A DNA stretch of 64,000 bases, from positions 4,951,770 to 5,015,769 of the forward strand of contig CM119266.1 in NCBI GenBank assembly GCA_051294375.1. The letters are read 5' to 3'. The translations under genes were made by a program, and so were the position numbers. The notes below the pieces were generated by a model. That model ran no database searches. It was not told the origin of the DNA and saw nothing but the letters and a program-made list of their open reading frames with translations. Within the stretch, counting starts at the first letter, position 1, and every line of letters starts with the position of its first letter. Shown here piece after piece: positions 1 to 14,300 of the stretch. Origin of the DNA: Paraspadella gotoi. Lineage: Eukaryota > Chaetognatha.

Positions 1-286
1 TTTTTTCTCCACGGAATTTGTTATCGATAATACGTCTTGCTTATGTTTTTATCAGAAGACAATTTGCATATTTTAATTATTTAAATTCGTTTATCTTACC
101 TAATAGAATCTTGATACACAACAATAAAGAAATTCAAAATCTGATGTAGTTTTTCACTAATTTCCAACAGCCATAACAATAACATCAATCACCTCAACCC
201 CATCATCATCGTTATCATTAATAACACCGACTGCATCAACCCCATCAATCCCAACTACATCTCTTCCCCCCCCCTTTCTCCATCAG

Positions 287-1796
287 GCGTTGGCCTTCAC
301 GATGCTCATCGTCAGCGTCGCCGACGTCGCTGCCCTCAATTTTCCCTTCGTCCTCTTTATGGTCGTCGCCGTTCCGCTGCCCAAAATCAGGCCATTCATT
401 TCCATCGTGGGTAAGTTAATTTATGAACAGGCCTTTCATTTTTATTGTGGGTAAGTTAATTCATGAACAGGCCATTCATTTCCATCGTGGGTAAGTTAAT
501 TCACGAACAGGCCTTTCGTTTTTATTGTGGGTAAGTTAATTTATAATTAAGTTTCAATTACCCAGGCCTCTCTTACGCGGGCATCGTGATCTTGGCCAAG
601 ATGCTCTACCAGCTGGACTACCTCCACGACAGCCCGGTCATATGGAACTGCACGACCAACGAGACAAATCCTCCCTTTCCACTCGGGAGAACGGTGGGTG
701 ACAGATTCTTTTGGAGAGGCTGTAGTTATTTTTGGCGCGTGGAGAGATTGTGGGTGAGTTATTTGCTGGGTGTGGAGAGAATTTTTGGGTGCAGTTAATT
801 TGTGGTTGGGAGATTTGTGGGTCTGGCCAGTTATTGTGGGCGTGGACGAGATTGTGGGCTGCAGTTATTTGTGGGTGTGGAGATTTGTAAGGAGTGGCGA
901 ATCCTAAATTCGCCTCCCGTGTAATCTGGCTCAACGCAGCTCGTCCCATGATCTTGGACAGCTAAGTACTCGCTTACGAAACGTCAGTTCCGGGTTCAAT
1001 CCCCTCACAGTCACGCTGGTTAAAGTGTGATGGTGTCGGTATAAACACGCCAGTGACATGGGGTCGTCACCGCAGGTCCAAATCTCGATTTGTGTTTAAA
1101 AATTTTTTTTCATTTTTTGATTTAAATTCTCAGGTGGACATGGCAAATTGGTTCGGCCTCAGGGAAGTCGACTACATCCCCGTCTACATCAAAGACCAAA
1201 TCGTGCTGGTGCTGTTGTTTGTCTTGGAGGCCGTCGTTAAGATACATCAGGTGAAGAGGGGGAGAGAGAGGGGGAGAGAGGAAGTGATGAAGTGAGAGGC
1301 GCGGAAAAGGATAGATCGAAGAATGACAGAAATAGTGATAGTAATACATTTTTTTTAAAAGTCTAAATAAAAAGGGCTAAATACCATTTTAGGAAAAACT
1401 CATGGATGATACAAAGAGAAACAAATATATACAAACTCTAATACAAAGGGTAAAGAGGCAAAACAAATGGAAAGAAGCCAATATAATAAAGAAGGCGCCT
1501 ATACAATAGGGAAGGCACCTATACAGTGGGAAAAAGTCCAATACAATGAGAAAGTGCCAAAATGCGAATGGAAATATGAATAAGGAAATAAAAGGAACTA
1601 ATCCAATGACCAATCTCTCCTCTCCTATTCTCCACCTTATCCCCCCACGCACCAGACCCATCAGTTCTTATATCGTCCAGTCGACCTCCGGTACCGGATC
1701 CTTACGGCTCCTCTTACCTCCAACGCTAACGACGGGCTCCTTTCCCGCTGTCATAGTTTCTTCTTAATCATTTTCTTCTATAAATTCGGACTCGAG
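287..1796 (+). CDS. PIEZO: PIEZO exons 1-4 of this window (blade helices)
   Basis: Four exons, 287-410, 566-693, 1134-1250 and 1665-1796, phases 0/1, 1/0, 0/0, 0/0. They encode two hydrophobic helices, then the loop with VDMANWFG, a further helix ([14 protein letters not shown]), and an exon ending in [10 protein letters not shown]. This matches the vertebrate PIEZO1 order [28 protein letters not shown]. The exon at 1665-1796 is short and easily missed because its frame lacks an ATG. Exon 1 ends at a tandem repeat of its own 3' end and splice donor, and exon 2 is followed by a similar but more diverged repeat. Confidence 0.93.
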
Positions 1797-4700
1797 GTAA
1801 GAACGGACGTGTTGTTGTTGTTATGGTTGTTGTCATCGTTTTTGTACAGTTTGATGTTTTTGTTGCTTTTGTTGTCGTTGAGGCGGCTATATTGTCAGTG
1901 ATAATCTTTCTTGAAAAAAAATTTAATCTCGTTTGCATATTGCAGCGGTATTAAATATTTTTTTTGTATCGCGTGTTGTATCTAATTTTTGTGAAATTTT
2001 TAAAAAATACGGAGTTCGTAAATATTAGGAGACAGATTTTTGGGAGAGAACAAACTTAACGTCGATTCTCTCTGGACGTTGGACGTGATGTTTTTGTTTT
2101 AGTAGATCCTCATTACATGACGTGAGACCGCGAGGTATATTAGAACGATGCTAACTTGATTAAAAAAATAGTGTGTCAATTAAAACGAGAGAACAAAATA
2201 TTGTAGCATCTCTTTCTGTCCTCACTTACGATTTCGAGTTACATTCAACTATCAAGCATAAATATAAAATACCTCTATTAAAAACTGAAATTGGTACAAC
2301 CAATATAAAAATTATCCATTCATTTAATAAATAAGCTATCTTGCCCATGACTTTGGAAAGGATTTGGTGGTTTAAGGCCTCCATCACTCTTACAAGATAA
2401 TGACATAGCAGGTCCCTGCAAGCTTTCAATCAAGACTCTTTCACAGTCTTATTTATTCGCTCCCATAGTACCTGGCTTCCCTATCAATGAAGTGGTAATA
2501 ATATATTATGTATATTGTATATTTCACAAAATCGTCTCCGCGAATTTCTCCAGCGCCCCTAACGTCAGCTTTCCGTGCAGCGTCTCCGGCAGCCGAACAC
2601 GCGGCACGCCGTCGCCGCAGAGCAGCAACTTCTTCTCTGCCGAGTCGCAGAGGGGGCGGTCCGGCCGACGAGCCGACGGCGTGGACTTGATCCGAGGACG
2701 GTTCGACCGACAAGCGGCTTCGTCGGCCAAAATTGAAGAGTCGGGCGGAAGGGAAACGACTTGTCGGCGATTCGTCGGGTAGTTGTCGTTGTTGTCGTCG
2801 TCGGCGCCGGATTTTTCGATCCGGAAATCGCAATCGGTTCCGGAACTGAAGTGGAGTTCGACTTGGAATCGATCGTCGGCGTCGACGTCGTTGGTGGAAA
2901 TCTCGTAGAGTTTGATCACGATTTGGCTGGAAGGGGGGCGGTTGGGGGAAGAGGAAGAAAGGAAGAGGGGGGAAAGGTAGGAAGGGAAAGGAATAGAGGA
3001 AAAGGGAGGAAAGTGAAAAGGGAGTAGAGGAAAAAGGAGGAAAAGGAAAAGTGAAACTAGGGAATAGAGGAAAAAGGAGGAAAAGGAAAAGTGAAGCAAG
3101 GGAATTGAGGAAAAAGGAGAAAAAGGGAAAAAGGGAAGGGAAGGAAAGGGAAAAGCGAAGAAAGGGTAGAAAGGGAAAATGGAAAACAAAGTTTGTCACT
3201 GACCTTGTCAATATTTAAAAAGAAAAAGGCTTTTGATGTAGTTAAAAATCGTGTTATTAAAAATAGTAATCGTTCAGTCGGATTAATCTTTAAATATAAA
3301 ATTCTCACCTCAAATAATTCAACTCAGATACTCTCGCCAATCGATCCAAGGATTTCCTCCAAATGTCGTCCGACTCATCGTTATCGATTTCTCCGTGATA
3401 AATCACGTTGAGTAACGAGTGAATGTGACTCTCACTCGTGAAGTAGAATCTCGTCTTGATCTGTGATTGTGGGTAGAGACGTTGACCTCCGATCACCAAT
3501 GAGAGATCTTGGTAGATCTTGCGCATCAATGGTTGGATTATGCCGCGTCCGATTTCTAATTTATCCTTTGTGTTGAAAAAGGAAATAGAATTATGGTTTT
3601 ATACAAATTAATAATTTACTTGATATTATGATTTTGTTTTTGTTTTTAAAATTTGGGTTTAATAATATACAACGGTACAACTTTCTTAAAAATTATTCAT
3701 TCATTTAATAAATTAGATTCCTGGTTTTTGATAGGCTTTGTTAAGGCGTACATTTCTCAAATTAGGTTGCAGAATCTTGCAAGCTTTCAATCAAGACTTC
3801 AAAAATCTCGCTTATTAACAAAATGAATCAAAATATATAAATTCCATTCAAAAACACCTGTACAGTAATCCCGTACTCCATAGGCACCACTAAATCGGCC
3901 ATAGACTTGGCGTCTCGCAAAAACTTTTCCCAATCTTCATAAATCAGCATCGACCTGTTGTGTTGGAAATCGTATTTGATGGAATCGTAAATGTCTGGAA
4001 TTTTCGAGATGCGGAAGCCGTCGCCTTTTCTCTTGAAATCTTCTTTCAATTTCTCCCATCGGCGATACATGAGATTTAGGCTTTCTGATGTTGGAGGGGG
4101 AAAAAAAATTATGAAGATTATAAAATTATTATGCGTCAATTGTAAACAAGCAAATTTAATATTGTTTGACTTAATTTGCACTGAGAGAAGAAAATCAGCA
4201 AAGCAATAAACAATATTTTATCGCTTTGACTTAAACAAAGCATGTGTTGAAAACTGAAGCGTTGTGGAACTGTTTGCTTTAGTCAAGGAGCACGAATAAC
4301 TGAATAGTTTGTCTCGAGTGTCGCCTAAACTTTTCCATCTATCACAGATATCACTAATTCATCTTCCCCACCTTTGTGATAAAGCCTAACGTCTCGATTG
4401 ACGGGGTCTTTCATCATCCTCCGAACCACACCGACAAAGTCTTCGATCATCCCAGCGATTCGTTCGCACGTCCGACGCGGGTTTACGATCTCGCGCATCG
4501 CGTCGCCGATCGAGATGGAGGGTCCTTCGCTCTCGCGGGCGAACAACTTGAAACCAGGCCGAGGGGGGGGGGTGTTGAAGGAGGATAAATTGGATGAGCG
4601 GGTGATCAGACGGCCTGATTTTTAGTATAACTTTCTTTGGGCAAGTTTTTAATTTTAAATTTAATTCTACTTATTAAAGGAAGCTAAATTATTAATATTA

Positions 4701-7700
4701 ATAACCATCCAAATTTCTTGTAAAAATCAGCAGGGCGCGAACCCGGGTTCTTTTGGGTTGGGAATAGATTGGGCTGCTGATTCTCGGACGAGTTGTAATT
4801 TCCCCTTAAACCGTGTCTCACCAAAAAATCTCTCTCAGTGAAATCTTCGTCCGTCTCCAACCGCAGATGGATTTTGGTTTTGACTGCCTCTTGCAGACTG
4901 GCCACTTCGGACGCGTTGTCAAGCAGACCGTCCGTGTTGGCGCTCTTGACCATCTGAGCCAGGATGGGGGTCAGCTGACCCTCCAGTTCCAGGAGGCCTT
5001 TTCAGTTAAGGGGAAGAGCGAAATTAGGAATTTAGAATATATAATTTTTGTTTTGGACCCTGATTTAATATAATATAATAATTTAAAACTTAAAAATATT
5101 TGACAATTGTTTTTAAAAAAACATAGTACACAATTAATAACTTAAAACATATAACTTTAAACCTTTCGTAAACGCTGCGGCAGTCATCTGCACCCTTCCT
5201 TCATCGGACGCATAAATCTTCAAATCCGCCGCCGACGTGCTGTGCAGCCGCAGCAACCCGAAGGTGCGGCGGATGATCTCGCATGAACTGTGCCGACGGC
5301 GTTGACGCCGCGTTTGAGGACTCGTGGCCTTCTGGAGGTCGGGGTCTCTCGAAGGCGCCGTCAGAAATCGGGAAGACGCTTTGTCTCTTCTTCGGATTTG
5401 ATCCGTTTCGCGAGTTTTTGAAGAATCGTCGAAAATGTCGTCGTCAGCGTCGACATCTTTGTTCTTGAGGGGAAAAAGAACATAAAGAACAAAAAGAACA
5501 TAAAGAAAGAATATTGTTGGTAGTTGCTATTTCCAGAAGACAACACTAACGTCCCCAACCCAATAAGAGGAAAATAGTGATTAAAAATAATTTAACAAAA
5601 TAAAAAAAATCATAAATATTAAATATTTTAAAATGATTTTAAAAGTGATTTTGCAAGTTTCATAGACAATGAGATTCATTGTATTGGAAAAAGGAGGTTG
5701 GGATACCATTACCGGAAGATTACAACCTCAAAGATCACAGTTTCTAACCCAACTCGGGACAGTCCTTGCCTCAAATTGACCGGTCGATTAACCCACCGGT
5801 AGCCGGGACCGCCTATCCAAATTCTATATTTCTAGTCAACTGTCAAAGACCCACGGGGCACATTAAGTGTGAGAGATTTTGACAAAGGACGCTCAAATAC
5901 CTCGTCGGCGTCGATCGTTTCATCGAGCGAAAGTCCAACTGCTTCGTCGTCGTTGTCGGGATACATCGTGCGACGGAACCAACGACCCAGAGATTCTGCC
6001 TTGAATTTATGATAAATGATAGATTTAATATAGTGTAACCTCAGTCATATATTATGAAGTTGTGGGTGTTTCCTAAGAACCTTACCCTCGCTGGATCCTT
6101 TACTTACTTGCTTTTTCCCCGCTGAAGTCAGTTCTCCTCCCCACTTCATCGCGATCATTAGCGGCCTCCGCCCCGTCGCTGCAGCTGCTGCCCCACTTTC
6201 CGCCGCAGCTGCCTCATCCCTAACTCCACTCTCCCCTTCCTCATCCACGATCCGCTTGAGAATAGCCTTCCTGTAGACTCCACGGAAGCTCCCGTGCTGC
6301 TCCAACACCTCCACGATCTGAGAGAGAGTCGCTCTCTCGTCCGCTTCCATCCGCCGCAGCAGAGCCGCGTCGTTGAGAATGCTGCGCATGACGACGAGGA
6401 ATTCCTGCAGCAGCGCGGGATGTTTCAATTTGACGCTTGGGCGAGTCTCGCCTCCGTGCTTTTGGAAGAGTTGGTAGATGGCGGGATAATCGACAATGAC
6501 TAGTTTTGGGATGGGAAGGAGAGAATAAAAGGACAATTTAAATTTTATGCTTTATAATTAATCCAAAATCGGACGTTAGGTAAAATAATGTAATACAATT
6601 ACGTACATGGAATAAAAATTTTGATATTGATAAAAAAATAATTTAAAAAATAAAAATAAAATGACAAAAAAATAATGTATTTATTCAAAATCGGACGTTA
6701 GGTAAAATAATGTAATACAATTACATGGAATAAAAATTTTGATATTGATAAAAAAATAAGTTAAAAAATAAAAATAAAATGACAAAAAATAATGTATTTA
6801 TTTAATAAATAGCTATAGAATGTTAATTCTTCCTTCTCTCTTGTAAAATGCGTCAACTTTAGGTTTTAATTTTAATTAATAACTGATACATAATTATTTA
6901 TTTTATAATTTGTGAAACCAACTCTTGATCTTTTGTTTGGGCGTCCTGTCCGCGTGTCTCACGACGGCCACTACGCAGCGCAGTTGTCGATTCGACGTCG
7001 ACTTGCCGTTTTGTCCGTGCTGTTCGGGCAACAACCCCAGCGCCGCCGACGGAGGAATTTTCATGTCGATCGCGAATTTGGAAAACAAAAGACTTAACAA
7101 GTCGGGGAGGCCTGGAGTGAGGAAAATATACTGAATTGAACCATTTTCATAGTTTTAAATTCAATTTAAGCTAAATATGAATACGACAAGCTTCATTTCA
7201 ATTATTCAACTTTTTTTATAGGAGAGGGATGTTTAGTTATATTTAGTTATATTACTTTATTTTTACAACCCAAGGAAATAGAAATATTTTAAAATTGTAA
7301 ATTAAGCTAATGCACGTCTGGGCCCAATAATTACTCCTGGCCGCGAGCAAATGACTTTCCCCTTTCTGCATCTCCAACTTACTCATGACCGTCGGCACCG
7401 GAGTTCCCCGACACGCCTCTATGATCATAGTGGAAAGAATCTGCGCGCAGTCGTCGTAATATTTTGACGAATTTTTGACGAAACTCATCCCGTTGACGTC
7501 AACTACGTAAGAATCGTGATCCGTGCGAAGAAGATCGAAGCCGCAGATGTTTTGTTTGAAGGCGCTCACGATCTTGCTGGAGATTGGGAAACAGTGGGAA
7601 TGGGTTGATTTTAGTGCTTCCGAGAGCTGTTTCGTTTCTGCAGGTTGTTTTTGTCTGTCGCTACTCGCTAGTCACTAGTCCGTTTTAACTTACGAGTATC

Positions 7701-10700
7701 TGCTTCTTCTTGGCCTGAATTCCGATGCTCATATCAGTTTCACTCTAAACCATACTTCTATGCATACTATATGCATTCTTTTTGCTTTAATACTGAAGTG
7801 CAATTGTGCAATTGTACATATTTGCTTCTCTTCGGCCTCAATACTGACATACAATTGCGTATATCAGTTCCACTCGACACTGCAGTTCATATATCCTTTT
7901 TTTTGTCTCGATACTATCGTGCATATGCTTATATGCCTTGATACTTGACTTCTCGCATACTAACGTGCATATCTGCTTTTCCTTCCCCTTAAGTATGACT
8001 GGATATCGCAATTCTTTCCCATCTTCGTCCCTTTGCACCACGCCGTCCAACGCTGGCGACTTTCTCGATTCCGCATGGGCATAATGCGGGCCGACCACGT
8101 AGATCTGTGGAGAGGGAAAAGGATTTGAAGAAGTTGTTGAGGGATTTAGAAAAACAAATGAGCAATTAGTGAAAAACGGAACGTGTTCTCTGTATTAAAC
8201 TGTTAAAAAGTTTTTATACAATTTCTTACTAATATTTGAAGAGGGATAAATCCCTTTGAAACCCACTACAGCCGGTCCAAAATCTGGAAGTCGCCTAATA
8301 CTTCTTTATATGATAATATGTACTATTTATTTAATAAATGACATGTACTTATTAACATTATTAATTGTTTAAGGATCACTAAATAAACCACCAAAAATGT
8401 CACCTTGATATCTTTTCCGTCGGTCGGCGTGAATTCCTCGTAAATGTAGGATTTGTCTCTTCTTATTTTCGATTCTGTGGAATAAATGCTGCTTCGGGAT
8501 CCGATCTTTCTGAGGGGGAGAGAGAGAGAGAGAGAGAGAGAGTGAGAGATTAGGATCTAATTTACAGGACATTAATGGAATTATAGAAAAGATTAGAAAG
8601 AGGGAAGAGGGTTTCTATCGTAGGGAAGAGGGAGGGGTTAGCAAAAAAGGAAGAGACCATGATTTCTCCCGAGGATGCGAGATAAAAAGGGAAGAGAGAG
8701 AGAGAGAGACAGAAAAATGATGGATGGCGGAAGAAAGAAAGAGGTATTAAAAAGGAAGGAAAGAAAAGATAGGTGACGAAAAAAGAGAGGAAAGATAAGA
8801 AAGAATAAACCGCTAAGATGAAGCCAATAGAAAAGGAAGGAGATATTAATAAATAACAATAATAATAAAGAAAAAACGGCGTCGAGTAAATAAATAAATA
8901 AATGAATAAATAAAAAAATGAGCAAATGGGGAAAAATAAAACAGAAACAAACTTTAAATTTTACTTAAAAATCTCCAAAACCAAGCTTTAGCTGACAAAA
9001 CGGACCTAACCAATAATTTAAAGTTTTAAACATTACAAAACAAACACAAAACAAAAAAACAAAACCCTACAAAACAAACTCAAACCCCGTCCCTTCAAAA
9101 CCTAAAGAGCCTCTGACTTCCTCCTCCAGTAGACGATGGATAATAGATGAAGACGTTGTGATCTTCGGCGTCGATCGGTTTCTCCACAAAAGGTTTGTGG
9201 AAGACCACACCATTGAGGGTGATGGAGTCGAGCTCCTCTACTACATCAGCCGAGCTGGGGTCGAGGGGGTCTCGGTGAAGAACCTGGGGGGGGGAAGTGG
9301 GCGTGGCGGAAGTTGGTTTGGTGGTTGTTCTTTATGGAATGACTATGAAATTGGTACAACCAAAAATTATCTATAAGATAAGTTATGTTGCCCCTGACAT
9401 TAGATATGATGGATTAAGGCCTCCATTAGACATTAGACATTAGACATGATGGATTTAGGCCTCCATTAGACATGATGGATTTAGGCCTCCATCCCCTTTA
9501 CAAGATAATGATACAGCAGGATCCCGCAAGCTTTTATTACTGAATTGATGTTTGGAGTGATATATATGTTGGTAAGTGACTTGTTTATATACATATATCA
9601 ATACAGCAAATTTAAATTCACTATTTATTTTAGGTTGTAATTGTTTAAATCGGTCGCATTTAATTAAGTGATATTTTGTGTTGGTCGTGAATGCCGCCAA
9701 TTTGACGAAGACAATTTCCCCCAAAAAATTGAATGTGATTGGTCGAGATTGGATTTTTTGATTTCTTTTCGAATGTGATTGGTCGAGATTGGATTCTTTG
9801 ATTTCTTTTTGAATGTGATTGGTTGATATTGCAATCTTTGATTTCTTTTTGAATGTGATTGGTCAAGATTGGATTCTTTGATTTCTTTTCAAATGTGATT
9901 GGTCGAGATTGGATTCCTTGATTTCTTTTCTAATGTGATTGGTTGATATTGGATTCTTTGATTTCTTTTCAAAAGTGATTGGTTGAGATTGGATTCTTTG
10001 ATTTCTTTTTGAATGTGATTGGTCGAGATTGGATTCTTTGATTTCTTTTCGAATGTGATTGGTCGATATTGGATTCCTTGATTCCTTTTCTAATGTGATT
10101 GGTTGATATTGGATTCTTTGATTTGTTTTCGAATGTGATTGGTTGATATTGGATTCTTTGATTTCTTTTCAAATGTGATTGGTCGAGATTAGATTCTTTG
10201 ATTTCTTTTCGAATGTGATTGGTTGATATTGGATTCTTTGATTTCTTTTCAAAAGTGATTGGTTGAGATTGGATTCTTTGATTTCTTTTCTGCTTGGGAC
10301 TTGAAGTTGGAACGATTTAGTTGTGAGGCTTTGATTGTCGAATCTTGTGATCGACTTGTGAACGACGACGATGAAGACGGCGACGGAGAAATTGCATTTG
10401 TCGAATCCAATCTTGGACGTTTGACTGTTGTTGCTGTTGTTCTTGTCGTTTTTGTTGTTGTTGTAATTTAATTTTATTTGGGGTCATTGTTTTAAAACAC
10501 GACAATTTGATATTTTCGGGTTTTACTAGGTTTGTTTTGCAATATTTTATCAGTTTTTTTTTAACTACTTCAGAATCGATCCTAGTACTTTCTCATTGCT
10601 ATATCTTCCTTTGTCATCTTGATCTATTCTGTCATCCTGTGTCATTTTCCCCCTTTTGTCATCTTGATCTATTCTGTCATCGTGTGTCATCTCCTTTCGG

Positions 10701-11113
10701 TTTTTCTTTCGATGGAATAAAAACGAAAATCGATTCCAAATAAAAAAATCCTCGTTTCTCGAAATTAAATCGAAGAAAAGGATCGGAGATAGAGGAACGA
10801 TGTCTCTGTCTCTCTCTAACCCCCCCTCTCTCTCTCTCTCTGTGTGTCTCTGTCTCTCTCTCTTTTTCTATCTCTCTCTCTCTTCCTCCCTCTTCGCCTT
10901 TTGTAAACCACAGAAAACGAGAGAGATAAGCGGCCGAGAGGGAATGGGGCGTTGAAGGGGGGAACTGAAGTGGGTAAGGATGGGGGGGGGGTGGTTCGAC
11001 TTAACCAACGATTCGAGTGGAAAAGTCAATTCGACTCGAAAGACGAACGAACGACAACAACAACGACAATCACGACGACGGCCCTTCGAAGCGGGAAGGA
11101 AATGAAGCGAAAT

Positions 11114-11145
<32 letters not shown>

Positions 11146-11270
11146 CAAAGTGCCAAAGAGAAACAACAAGTTTCTATGCTGAAGCTTTAAAAAAAGGGTT
11201 TAAGACGATAAAAGGAGATTTAAATAAAAATGGGAGATAAAAAAAAAATCGGGATGAAAGATAAAAAAAT

Positions 11271-11319
<49 letters not shown>

Positions 11320-14300
11320 GTCTCGGGGTAAAAAAAAAATGAGTGAAAAAATAAAATCAGCAAAAGAAAAAAAGATGACGTCGAATCGCGATGTGGATAA
11401 AAGAGTTGTTGTTGTTGTTGTTGTTTGTTTATAGAAAAAATTATCCAGCTAGATAGAGGAAAAAAAAAGAGGAAAGTTGCTTGGGTCGGAGTAGCGGTCG
11501 GAGTAGCGGTCGGAGTAGCGGTCGGAGTAGCGGTCGGAGGAAACTCCAATTGAATAAAAGCGATTGATTCAGATTAGCTCTCGTTATTTTCTAGATGGAA
11601 CAAGCCAATGCCAGAAATAGCATCAAGATTTAGATGCCAGAAGAAAATTTAATATATTTTTTTTACATTACTTAATTTCACATTGTTAGAATTAAAGATA
11701 AGGCCATGTTGTAATATTTTTTGTTTGGACTATAGTTAGGACTTACGTTGTGGTACAATGCTGTCATTTGTCACTAACTACCCGGTGTCCGCTGCTAATT
11801 GGAAGCATTTTTAAGTTTTTTCTAATTATTTTATGAAATATCTAGGAATAAAATAGTTGGGATATTTATTGTAATTGTTTTTGAGTAATACATTTTTTTA
11901 TGATATCACTTAACATCGGACGTAGAAATGGTTAAACAACCGCACAAAATTAAAATCCAAGATCTAAAATTTTCAAAACCCGATTATCTGGTCACGTGAT
12001 CTTTTTATCACGTGATCAAAACCTTTTTTCAACGACGGATCAAACCGAGCGTGCGTAATGAACAAGCAACGGGTAGAGATAAGCCAGTGAAGAAAAAAGA
12101 AAAGAAAAGGAAAAAAGTTTTGGCGTCATTGAAAATAGAGAGGGTCGCGACAGAGCGAATCCTTAAAAGGCCAGAAAAAGAAAAAAAAAGAAAGAAAACC
12201 CGATTTGTTTTCGATTCTGTATTTTGGTTTAGATTCCATCTTCGATGGGAAAAAGGAAAAAGAAAAAAAAGGAAAGAAGATTGAAAGAGAAAAAGGAAAA
12301 AGAAAGGAAAGAAGATTGAAAGGAAAAAGAAAAAAAGGGAAAAAGATTGAAAGGAAAAAGAAAAAAGGAAAGGGGACTGAAAGGAAAGGAGGAAATCCGA
12401 AAAAAGAAAAAGATTATTGAAAATAATTCAAGGCGTTTTCTCAGCGCATCAGACAATTTTTTTTTAAAACCGATTTTTAAAATTAAATAAATTAAATTAA
12501 ATTAAATTAAAGATTTAAAGGATAGAACCTTTTATCAGAATATTTGTTAAAAAAACTTTTCTACAGACAGACCGACTGACAGACCGACAGACAGACAGAN
12601 NNNNNNNNNNNNNNNNNGACAGACAGACCGACAGACAGACCGACTGAAAAACTTAATATCGTCGCTTCGCGACTGAAAAAAGAAAATGAAAAGAAAGGAA
12701 AAAAAAAAAGAAGACAACTTTTTTGTGATCTCAACTTTGCTCATCGAAAAATGAAATCAAGTGAACGAAAAGATAAGCGAAGATTCAAAATTTGAAAGGA
12801 AAGAAAGAAAGAAAGAAAGAATGAAGGAAATCAAGTGAATGGAAAGATAAGCGAAGATTCAAAATTTGAACGGAAAGAAAGAAAGAAAGAAAGAATGAAT
12901 GAAATCAAGTGAATGGAAAGATAAGCCGAGATCCAAAATTGGAAAGGAAAGAAAGAATGAATGGTTTTAAAAAAATCTTTTAGAAAAATCCTTTTTCTTA
13001 TTCTTTCTTTGTCATTCTCTCTCTCCTTCTTTCATTCTCTCTCTCTCCCTCTTTCACTCTCTCTCCCTCTCTCTTTTCCTCTCACTTCATATCTGGGCAC
13101 GTCGACCCCCGCCCTCTCCAACACGGCGTGGATGTGTTCCCTGTCCTGAAGGAGGATCTGTTCCTTCAAATCGTTGACGACGAAAGGTTTTCTCAGCTCC
13201 GCGTAATCGATGGCCTTTTGAAGTGGAAATCCTTTTGAGAAGAAGGAAAGGAGCGCGTCGCAGGGGGGCCACTGGTCTGGGGGCGAGGCGAGGATGGTTC
13301 GTTCTTGGGGGGGGGGGGGGAGAGGGGGAATTGTTGAAATTTTTCTTTTAAATTTTATAAACGAAAAACTTTGTACATAAATACCAGCAAAATTTTTTAG
13401 GGAGCTATAGACTATAGTCTATTTACACACAATTATTAAGCACAATTAAAAACAACTATTTTTCCTAATACCAAAGAAACAAATTAAAATTGCATACTTA
13501 GAAATAAGATTTACATAGTATATAAAAATTTAATGACAAAAAATTCAAATTAATTTCATTTAAAAAAAGCTACCTTATACAAAAAACTGAAGCAAAATAT
13601 AAAAAATTAAAGTAAAGGCAAGTATGATAAAAAAAAACCCGAAAAATAAGAAGAAACAAATAAAAACACACATATAAACATACTTAAAAAACAAAAAATC
13701 ATCACAAAATCAAAGAAACAAAGTAGCATCGTCCCATTTCACCCGCGCGCCCTCTCACCGGGAAAGACCCGAACTTCGACTCCGGCGATTCTTCTCATTC
13801 GATCCAAAATTTCCTTCATTGGTTTCGACGCCGTCTTCTTCTCCATAGCAACGACGCCGAGGACTACGACAGGGTCCAAGTCCGCAGAGTCCGAGTCGGG
13901 TGTCGGAGGCGGCTGCATTGGGGTGGACGGGCCGGTGGAAGGGGTGGGGATCACAGTCGGGCGCGGGAAAGGTCGAAGACTGTCGTCGTTGAGAGCGATG
14001 GGCATCGAGGGTATTGACGGCATTGACGGCATCGGAGAATGGAGATACTGTTGGTTTGCATGAAACAAAGAAAAAGAGAGAATAGGGTGTTTCAAGAGAA
14101 ACGTGGAATTTTGAGTCATAATTTTTTTATATATTTATATTTAAATTCTATATTGAAGTGATATAATAAAAAATTATCAAAACAATTATTTTTTTTTAAA
14201 TTTTAATTTTAAACTTATCTGATGAAAAGCTAAAATTCGTTCAAAATATTCTTGTATGAAATGGGGAAAATAATTATTAAATAAAAATCAAACTTAAATA

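Noticed and set aside
900-1095. A complete tRNA gene
   Set aside because: A B box is present but no cloverleaf forms; kept only as a possible tRNA-derived repeat.
2453-3211. A 252-codon minus-strand frame with Phe/Pro/Ser/Leu repeats
   Set aside because: The first part is a translated purine-rich repeat; only the region below 2926 is coding, and in another frame (PPIP5K exon 15).
12012-12456. Lys/Glu-rich or Phe/Ser-rich frames
   Set aside because: They arise from an AAAGGAAAG-type purine repeat in a PPIP5K intron.
14215-14245. A CTGATGA word suggesting another hammerhead ribozyme
   Set aside because: No stem II and no GAAA core follow at the right distance.
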